From contig CAZQIV010000001.1 of assembly GCA_964593705.1 (NCBI GenBank), forward strand, positions 208,643-272,642: a stretch of 64,000 nt of DNA. The letters are read 5' to 3'. The notes below the pieces were generated by a model. It had not been told where the DNA came from, searched no databases, and was given only the letters and a program-made list of their open reading frames with translations. The translations under genes and the position numbers were made by a program. Shown in pieces: positions 45,761-51,390 of this stretch; the first letter of the stretch is position 1; each line of letters opens with the position of its first letter. The DNA comes from SABY01 sp964593705 (GTDB lineage Bacteria > Bacteroidota > Bacteroidia > Bacteroidales > 4484-276).

Positions 45761-46411
45761 ATGGATGATTCAAAAGCACACATTGATTTAAGGACTTATA
45801 TATTCCTTGATTCATTACAATTGCAGATGGCATCCTACCTGTCAACTGTATCAAGGGGTTATCTCCCGGTTGGCGGACAAGCCTGTTGCATTATCGAAAT
45901 TGCACCGGGTATCGAAATAAATACACTTACCGATGTTGCCCTTAAAGCAACCAATGTGAGGCCGGGTATGCAAATTGTCGAACGCGCCTTTGGTATGCTT
46001 GAGGTTCACTCCGACAGTCAGGGTGATGCCCGGACTGCAGGTAAAGCAGTTTTAACGGCAATTAATAAAACCGAGGGAGAAAGAATAAAACCAAGAATTC
46101 TTACCAGTCAGCTAATCAGAAATGTAGAAGATCATCATGCTCAACTGATCAATCGGACACGTTGGGGAATGATGCTGTTGAGGGGCGATACTTTGTTTGT
46201 GCTTGAAGTGGAGCCTGCCGGGTATGCTTATTATGCAGCCAACGAAGCCGAGAAAGCTGCCAACATTAAAATTATTGATGTTAAAGGTTTTGGCAAGTTC
46301 GGAAGGGTTTACATTGGAGGGCTCGAGGCTGAAGTGCTGGAATGTAAAACGATTGTAGAAAAAAGGTTAGCCGAGGTAACAGGAAGGCCGGCAAGAGAAG
46401 AATCAAAATAA
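45761..46411 (+). CDS. Tandem-BMC-domain trimer, CcmP-like double-stacking type (BMC-Tdp)
   Basis: A 216-aa protein with two circularly permuted BMC domains. It aligns end to end with the carboxysome protein CcmP: LRTYIFLDSLQLQMASYL, IEIAPGIEINTLTDVALKAT, VRPGMQIVERAFGMLEVH, IRNVEDHHAQLINRTRWGMML, FVLEVEPAGYAYYAANEAEKAA and FGRVYIGGLEAEV. The Glu-Arg pair that gates the large CcmP pore is conserved (Glu74-Arg75). CcmP-type trimers stack in pairs to form an airlock-like channel for bigger metabolites, a good fit for sugar phosphates or CoA. It lies between the two BMC-H genes. Confidence 0.94.
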   Translation: MDDSKAHIDLRTYIFLDSLQLQMASYLSTVSRGYLPVGGQACCIIEIAPGIEINTLTDVALKATNVRPGMQIVERAFGMLEVHSDSQGDARTAGKAVLTAINKTEGERIKPRILTSQLIRNVEDHHAQLINRTRWGMMLLRGDTLFVLEVEPAGYAYYAANEAEKAANIKIIDVKGFGKFGRVYIGGLEAEVLECKTIVEKRLAEVTGRPAREESK

Positions 46412-46439
46412 TTTCAAATATACTATAGGAGATTGATTA

Positions 46440-46742
46440 ATGGCTGAATTTAATACAGATGCCCTTGGCATGATCGAAACCAGAGGCTTTACTGCCATGG
46501 TAGAAGCTTCTGATGCAATGGTAAAAGCTGCTAAAGTTGAATTGACGGGTTACGAAAAAACCGGAGGTGGTTACGTAACTGCCATTGTTCGTGGTGATGT
46601 TGCCGCCGTTCGCGCCGCAGTTGATGCGGGAGTACGCGCTGCAGAAAAAGTTGGAGAAATCGTGTCAACACACGTAATCCCGAGACCTCACGAAAATGTT
46701 GACCTTGCCCTTCCTTTGGGCAGAGGCAAAATAAAAAAATAA
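46440..46742 (+). CDS. Microcompartment shell protein, hexameric BMC-H (2)
   Basis: A 100-aa second facet hexamer, nearly identical to the product of 45450-45755 across residues 8-95 (GMIETRGFTAMVEASDAM, KTGGGYVTAIVRGDVA, STHVIPRPHENVD). The DNA of the two copies has diverged at many third positions while the protein is conserved, pointing to an older duplication under purifying selection rather than a recent copy. Mixed hexamers are possible. A ribosome-binding sequence TAGGAG lies just upstream. Confidence 0.96.
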   Translation: MAEFNTDALGMIETRGFTAMVEASDAMVKAAKVELTGYEKTGGGYVTAIVRGDVAAVRAAVDAGVRAAEKVGEIVSTHVIPRPHENVDLALPLGRGKIKK

Positions 46743-46745
46743 TTC

Positions 46746-47045
46746 ATGATTTTAGCTAAGGTAGTTGGCACAGTTGTTTCCAGCCACAAACCCCGTAATA
46801 TGGAAAGGATTGCCTTCTTGCTTGTCGAGAAAATCGATCCTGTTACCATGAAGGGGAAGGGCGATTTTGTGGTTGCAATGGATTCGGTAGGTGCCGGAAT
46901 AAATGAAATTGTTTTCTATGTTTCAGGAAGCAGTGCCCGGTTTACACCTACCACCGAAGGTGTCCCCACGGATTGTTCAATTATTGCCATCGTTGATTTT
47001 ATCGAGAAAAATGGCGCTTTCACTTACCGGAAAGATAAAGTTTAA
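46746..47045 (+). CDS. Pentameric vertex protein, BMC-P/EutN-CcmL family (1)
   Basis: A 99-aa Pfam03319-type protein that caps the icosahedral vertices. It has the family start MILAKVVGTVVSSHK, the segment LLVEKIDP, the diagnostic FVVAMDSVGAGINEIVFYVSGSSAR and the closing IIAIVDFIE. First of four BMC-P paralogues in the operon, starting 3 bp after the second BMC-H gene. Confidence 0.95.
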   Translation: MILAKVVGTVVSSHKPRNMERIAFLLVEKIDPVTMKGKGDFVVAMDSVGAGINEIVFYVSGSSARFTPTTEGVPTDCSIIAIVDFIEKNGAFTYRKDKV

Positions 47046-47050
47046 GATAT

Positions 47051-47338
47051 ATGACTTTAGGCAAAGTAGTCGGAACAGTAGTGAGCAGTGCCAATACCAC
47101 CGGTATTGCAGGAGCTACCTTTTTGTTAATCGAAAAATGCAACCAGACCGGGGTTCTCAAAAACAGTTTTTTGGTTGCCCTGGATTTGGTTGGTGCCGGC
47201 AATGATGAAATGGTAATAATTTCTGAAGGTTCTACTGCCAGGGAAACACCATTAACGGTTGGCAAACCGCTCGATGCTTTGGTAGTGGGGATTGTTGATA
47301 TCATAGATGAAAACAACATTGTTACCTATAGAAAATGA
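47051..47338 (+). CDS. Pentameric vertex protein, BMC-P/EutN-CcmL family (2)
   Basis: A 95-aa vertex protein: MTLGKVVGTVVSSANT, FLVALDLVGAGNDEMVIISEGSTAR, VVGIVDIID. It begins 5 bp after the first BMC-P gene, and its stop overlaps the start of the next gene (ATGATTAG), implying translational coupling. Of the four paralogues it most resembles its neighbour, as both end in xTYRK. Confidence 0.95.
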   Translation: MTLGKVVGTVVSSANTTGIAGATFLLIEKCNQTGVLKNSFLVALDLVGAGNDEMVIISEGSTARETPLTVGKPLDALVVGIVDIIDENNIVTYRK

Positions 47339-47898
47339 TTAGTGAAAATAAAATAGTGGTATTGGGCGCACTGGAATTCAGTAGCATTGTTATTGGCTTT
47401 AAGGCAATGGATGAAATGGTTAAGATAGCGCCGATCACAATTATCGATTCCCGGACGATCAGCTCAGGAAAATTTCTTATCATTTTCACAGGTGATGTGG
47501 CTTCTGTCGAATATGCATACCGAAAAGGGATAGATACAGGCATGGGTTATATTGTCGATAGTCTTTTCCTGCCGCAGGTTCACGAGGATGTTGTGTCCGC
47601 GTTGGGTAAAACCCTGAAAACTGATCAATGGGATGCTGTAGGCATCATCGAAACCAGTTCGATAATTTCAAGTATAGAAGCGGCTGATGCAGCAGCTAAG
47701 CAAGCTGAAGTTAAGATTGTTGAAATTCGGCTTGCTGATGGTTTTGGCGGGAAATCTTATGTAAAAATGATTGGCTCTTTAACTGATGTCCAGTCTTCGA
47801 TAGAGGCAGGTGTTGCGAAAGCAAAGGCAAAGGATACTTTGGTTATGGATACTATCATTCCTCAACCCCATAAAGAAATCAAGCCATTTTTTATGTAA
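47335..47898 (+). CDS. Tandem-BMC-domain trimer, PduT-like single-layer type (BMC-Ts)
   Basis: A 187-aa protein with two BMC domains in tandem: domain 1 about 5-92 (VVLGALEFSSIVIGFKAMDEM) and domain 2 about 96-182 (AVGIIETSSIISSIEAADAAAKQA, then TIIPQPHKEI). It resembles PduT and the trimer BMC-T1 of the Haliangium ochraceum shell. PduT holds a 4Fe-4S cluster with one pore Cys per subunit; here the corresponding loop reads DSRTISSGK and the protein contains no Cys, so no such cluster is expected. Likely a pore trimer for small or medium metabolites. Confidence 0.92.
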   Translation: MISENKIVVLGALEFSSIVIGFKAMDEMVKIAPITIIDSRTISSGKFLIIFTGDVASVEYAYRKGIDTGMGYIVDSLFLPQVHEDVVSALGKTLKTDQWDAVGIIETSSIISSIEAADAAAKQAEVKIVEIRLADGFGGKSYVKMIGSLTDVQSSIEAGVAKAKAKDTLVMDTIIPQPHKEIKPFFM

Positions 47899-47908
47899 AA
47901 ACTAAGCA

Positions 47909-49324
47909 ATGGATAATTTAGAAGAAAATATACGGCAGCTTGTTAAGGAAGTAATTAAAAGCATGGAACTTACGCCGGAGTCCGATGATCATAATGAAAA
48001 AATGGGTATGTTCTCAGGCATTGATGCTGCTGTTGCAGCAGCCGGTAAGGCCTTTCATGAATTTGGTGAGGTAAGGCTTGAAACACGTAAGCTTATTATT
48101 GCAAATATGCGGAAGATTTCCTATTCGCATAATGAAGCCTGTAGTAAAATGGCTTGTGAAGAAACCGGGTTTGGTCGCGTAGCCGATAAAATCATTAAAA
48201 ATGAGCTTGCCATCAAAAAAACTCCGGGTGTTGAAGATATCGAATCGGTTGCCTGGTCAGATGATGACGGCTTAACCCTCGTTGAAAGGGCACCTTATGG
48301 AGTAATTGGCTCCATAACACCAAGCACAAATCCCACAGCTTCAATTATCAGCAATGCTATCGGCATGGTTGCGGCGGGTAATGCCGTGGTTTTTAATCCA
48401 CATCCTGCCGCGAAAAATGTTTCTGCTTATGTCATTAATCTTCTCAATCAGGCCATTGTAGAGGCTGGCGGGCCTAAGAATTTATTGTGTTGCATAACTA
48501 ATCCAACTATCGAAACGGCTAAGGAAATGATGACACATCCGAAAATTACCATTTTGGTAGTTACCGGAGGCCCTGCAGTAGTAAAAACTGCAATGAACAG
48601 CGGTAAAAAGGTTATAGCAGCTGGCCCGGGAAACCCACCTGTGGTAGTTGATGAAACAGCAAATATTTCAAAAGCCGCCAAAGATATTGTTGATGGCGCA
48701 AGTTTCGATAACAATGTAATTTGCATTTGTGAGAAAGAAATTCTTTGTGTTGCTTCAGTAGCTGATCAGTTAAAAGCCGGAATGATAGAACACGGAGCTT
48801 ATGAATTAAATAAAGAGCAAATCCGCAGGATTACTGATCTTGTGATTTCTGAGCCCGGTTCCCGTGGGAACGAAGGTGCTGCAAGCAAAGTTTACGTGGG
48901 TAAAACTGCTGCTTTTATTGCACGGTCAATCGACCTTGAGCTGCCCGAAACCACAAGATTGCTTCTATGCGAAGTAGATCCCGATCATCCTTTGGTTTGG
49001 ACTGAGCAATTGATGCCCGTGATGCCCCTGGTTCGTGTTAAAGATGTGGATACGGCCATTGATCTTGCTGTTGAAGTGGAACATGGATTCAGGCATACTG
49101 CCATAATGCACTCTCTTAATATTGATAAATTGAGTAAAATGGCCAGGGCCATGAATTGTTCAATATTTATTAAAAACGGGCCGAGTTATGCAGGCCTCGG
49201 ACAGGGAGGAGCCGGCTTTGCATCATTTACAATTGCCAGCCCCACAGGCGAAGGGGTTACACGTCCAAGAACTTTTACCCGCGAAAGAAGATGCACTTTG
49301 GTAGATTATTTTAGAATTGTTTAA
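47909..49324 (+). CDS. CoA-acylating aldehyde dehydrogenase (PduP/EutE-like), BMC cargo
   Basis: A 471-aa cargo enzyme that oxidises an aldehyde (here probably acetaldehyde) with NAD+ and CoA to acyl-CoA. The N terminus DNLEENIRQLVKEVIKSM is an amphipathic helix followed by a polar linker, matching an encapsulation peptide. The catalytic domain has GVIGSITPSTNPTASIISNA (about 131-150), the NAD-site region VTGGPAVVKTA, and the active-site Cys272 in FDNNVICICEKE (PduP: NNLPCIAEKE). The end PRTFTRERRCTLVDYFRIV is typical of the PduP/EutE group. Pairs with the aldolase at the end of the operon, which releases acetaldehyde. Confidence 0.95.
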   Translation: MDNLEENIRQLVKEVIKSMELTPESDDHNEKMGMFSGIDAAVAAAGKAFHEFGEVRLETRKLIIANMRKISYSHNEACSKMACEETGFGRVADKIIKNELAIKKTPGVEDIESVAWSDDDGLTLVERAPYGVIGSITPSTNPTASIISNAIGMVAAGNAVVFNPHPAAKNVSAYVINLLNQAIVEAGGPKNLLCCITNPTIETAKEMMTHPKITILVVTGGPAVVKTAMNSGKKVIAAGPGNPPVVVDETANISKAAKDIVDGASFDNNVICICEKEILCVASVADQLKAGMIEHGAYELNKEQIRRITDLVISEPGSRGNEGAASKVYVGKTAAFIARSIDLELPETTRLLLCEVDPDHPLVWTEQLMPVMPLVRVKDVDTAIDLAVEVEHGFRHTAIMHSLNIDKLSKMARAMNCSIFIKNGPSYAGLGQGGAGFASFTIASPTGEGVTRPRTFTRERRCTLVDYFRIV

Positions 49325-49335
49325 AATCGTATTGG

Positions 49336-49611
49336 ATGAAATTAGGCATGGTAATAGGCAGGGTGGTCAGCACCAAAAAAATTGATTCTTTTGAAGGATT
49401 GAAGCTACTGTTATTGCAGCCGGTTGACGAGCAAAAGAATCCCGTTGGTGATGCCATTGTAGCTGTTGATACCGTTCAATCGGGAATTGGGGAACTGGTT
49501 TTTTACGAAACCAGCAAGGAAGCAGGGCGGATATTCGATACCCTTATGAATCCTGTCGATGCCGCCATTATGGGAATTGTTGATGAACTTTATATTAAAA
49601 AAAATCTATGA
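49336..49611 (+). CDS. Pentameric vertex protein, BMC-P/EutN-CcmL family (3)
   Basis: A 91-aa protein: MKLGMVIGRVVSTKK, LLLLQPVDEQKNPVGDAIVAVDTVQSGIGELVFY, AIMGIVDELYI. It sits after the aldehyde dehydrogenase gene and overlaps the next BMC-P gene by 4 bp. The loop after the central strand (ETSKEAGRIFDTLMNP) lacks the usual GSSAR, so this paralogue may differ at the shell interface. Confidence 0.93.
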   Translation: MKLGMVIGRVVSTKKIDSFEGLKLLLLQPVDEQKNPVGDAIVAVDTVQSGIGELVFYETSKEAGRIFDTLMNPVDAAIMGIVDELYIKKNL

Positions 49612-49880
49612 TACTCGGAAAAGTAATTGGCAATGTGGTTTCCACCATCTTGGTTAAAGCCTACAAATTCAGGAAAATTCTTGTAGTGCAACCCATCGAC
49701 CCGGCTGGGAATGCAACAGGAAAATCAGTTTTGGCCATAGATGCTGTTCAGGCGGGAGTTGGTGATATTGTGCTTACGCTGGAAGAAGGTAATTCAGCAA
49801 GACAAATTATTAACGAACCGGATTCGGGGACTGTAAAATATGTGGTTGCTGCTATTGTTGATTCAGTAAATGTGGGATAA
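49608..49880 (+). CDS. Pentameric vertex protein, BMC-P/EutN-CcmL family (4)
   Basis: A 90-aa protein: MILGKVIGNVVSTILVKAYKFRKILVVQPIDP, SVLAIDAVQAGVGDIVLTLEEGNSAR, VVAAIVDSVNVG. It is translationally coupled to the preceding paralogue (ATGA overlap), and its end overlaps a possible start of the RpiB-like gene. A fourth vertex gene is one more than in the well-studied Haliangium shell. Confidence 0.94.
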   Translation: MILGKVIGNVVSTILVKAYKFRKILVVQPIDPAGNATGKSVLAIDAVQAGVGDIVLTLEEGNSARQIINEPDSGTVKYVVAAIVDSVNVG

Positions 49881-50403
49881 ATATAAAAGGTTAAAAGAGA
49901 AAATAATCCGAAAAAGGATGAGCGAACAATTTAATAGAAACACCGATCTGGTAAAAAGGGTAGCGCTAGGGGCTGATCATGGCGCCTTTGCTGCAAAGGA
50001 AGCTTTGAAATCTTTCCTTACGGTAGCCGGTTACACTGTGGTTGATGTTGGAACTGATAATGGTACAAATGCAGTTGACTATCCCGACTTTGCTTATGCT
50101 GTTTCACGAAAGGTTGTTGATGGAAGTTGCGACAGGGGGATTATGCTTGATGGAGTCGGGATCGGTTCGTCTATGGCATGTAATAAAGTTCGTGGGATAA
50201 GGGCTGCACTATGCTGGAATTCAAAAACCATCATTAACAGTCGTCGGCATAATAATGCGAATGTTTTAACAATGGGCAGCGGCATGCATAATATTGATGA
50301 AATTTGCTCGTTGGCCAGATTGTGGCTCCAAACCGGATTTGAAGGTGGAAGACACTGGCCGAGAATTAATAAAATTACAGAAATTGAAAATAACAGGAGA
50401 TAA
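49870..50403 (+). CDS. RpiB/LacAB-like sugar-phosphate isomerase, BMC-associated
   Basis: A 177-aa protein of the ribose-5-phosphate isomerase B family: VALGADHGAFAAKEALKSFL (about 31-50), DYPDFAYAVSRKV, NKVRGIRAALCWN, HNNANVLTMGSGM and TGFEGGRHWPRI. The E. coli RpiB catalytic Cys (GILICGTGIGMS) is replaced by Asp94 in GIMLDGVGIGSS, so base catalysis must differ or the substrate may not be ribose-5-phosphate. A basic 30-residue N-terminal extension (WDKYKRLKEKIIRKRMSEQF) precedes the domain; it could be a targeting helix, or translation may start at Met17 (49918). The start at 49870 overlaps the preceding gene by 11 bp. Confidence 0.9.
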   Translation: MWDKYKRLKEKIIRKRMSEQFNRNTDLVKRVALGADHGAFAAKEALKSFLTVAGYTVVDVGTDNGTNAVDYPDFAYAVSRKVVDGSCDRGIMLDGVGIGSSMACNKVRGIRAALCWNSKTIINSRRHNNANVLTMGSGMHNIDEICSLARLWLQTGFEGGRHWPRINKITEIENNRR

Positions 50404-50404
50404 A

Positions 50405-51193
50405 ATGAATCAGGATGAATTAGTGGAGAGAGTTACCCGGGAGGTAATGGCGAGATTGCAGGATAAAATGAAAGATTTGGGTGGGTCTAAACCAGAAAGT
50501 TCCGGCTCAGGATTCACGATGTCGCAGGCGCAACTTGCCGGATACATCGACCATACCCTTTTAAAGCCGGGAGCTGTAAATACGCAATTCGACCAGTTGG
50601 TAAATGAAGCAATAAGCTATAAGTTCTATTCGGTTTGTGTAAACTCAAGTTGGGTGCCCTACGTGGCAAAAAAACTTCGCGGTACCGAGGTTAAAATTTG
50701 TTCTGTGGTTGGCTTTCCTCTCGGCGAAATGGATTCGAGAAGTAAAGCCTTCGAAACAAGGAATGCCATTGCCAACGGAGCACACGAAATTGACATGGTG
50801 ATGAATATAGGAGCACTGAAATCAAGAAATTTAAAGTTGGTTGAAGAAGACATTCGTTCCGTTAAAAGAGCCTGTCGCAGCCATACCATTCTTAAAGTGA
50901 TTATCGAGACAGCACTTTTAACCGAAGAGGAAAAAGTACTGGCTTGCGAAATTTCGAAAAAAGCGGACGCCAATTTTGTTAAAACAAGTACGGGCTTTAA
51001 CGGGGGAGGAGCTACCGTTAAGGATATTGCGCTGATGCGAAGGATTGTAGGGCCTGATATGGGCGTAAAAGCCAGCGGTGGAATCAAAGATTTTAAATCC
51101 GCTGTGGATCTGATCAGAGCCGGAGCAACCAGAATTGGTGCCGGTGCCAGTGTCCAGATTATTACCGGAGGTGTTGCCCCGGGAAAATATTAA
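50405..51193 (+). CDS. deoC: Deoxyribose-phosphate aldolase (DERA), BMC cargo
   Basis: Class I aldolase that splits 2-deoxyribose-5-phosphate into glyceraldehyde-3-phosphate and acetaldehyde. Start chosen at 50405 because AGGAGA lies 5-10 bp upstream; the longer frame from 50294 overlaps the RpiB-like gene. The 262-aa protein has an N-terminal amphipathic helix (MNQDELVERVTREVMARLQD) and a Gly/Ser-rich linker (KDLGGSKPESSGSG), the form of an encapsulation peptide. The catalytic core has IDHTLLKP (49-56), Asp130 in HEIDMVMN, the Schiff-base Lys193 in FVKTSTGF and the second Lys222 in VKASGGI. Last gene of the BMC operon; its acetaldehyde product feeds the aldehyde dehydrogenase. Confidence 0.95.
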   Translation: MNQDELVERVTREVMARLQDKMKDLGGSKPESSGSGFTMSQAQLAGYIDHTLLKPGAVNTQFDQLVNEAISYKFYSVCVNSSWVPYVAKKLRGTEVKICSVVGFPLGEMDSRSKAFETRNAIANGAHEIDMVMNIGALKSRNLKLVEEDIRSVKRACRSHTILKVIIETALLTEEEKVLACEISKKADANFVKTSTGFNGGGATVKDIALMRRIVGPDMGVKASGGIKDFKSAVDLIRAGATRIGAGASVQIITGGVAPGKY

Positions 51194-51222
51194 CAATGTA
51201 AACTTTTAGGATATTTTTAAAG

Positions 51223-51251
51223 GGTCATTGAGTTTTCAATGGCCTTTTTTT
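51223..51251 (+). terminator. Rho-independent terminator of the BMC operon
   Basis: GGTCATTGA pairs with TCAATGGCC (one T-G wobble) across a 4-base loop and is followed by TTTTTTT. It begins 30 bp after the deoC stop. Confidence 0.8.
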
Positions 51252-51390
51252 GATCCTAAAAAAAGAAGAATTTTAAATCCGGATATGAAAATCGACATCA
51301 GGAAGGGGAGCAATTTGTGGTTGGATAAATAAAATTGCATTACCTGGTTTTAATCCATTTTATTGCAGCAACAGTCTGCTGTTCCAAAAT

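Noticed and set aside
47335..47898. Iron-sulfur-bearing PduT
   Set aside because: The protein contains no cysteine; the pore loop residue is Ser, so the PduT-type 4Fe-4S cluster cannot form.
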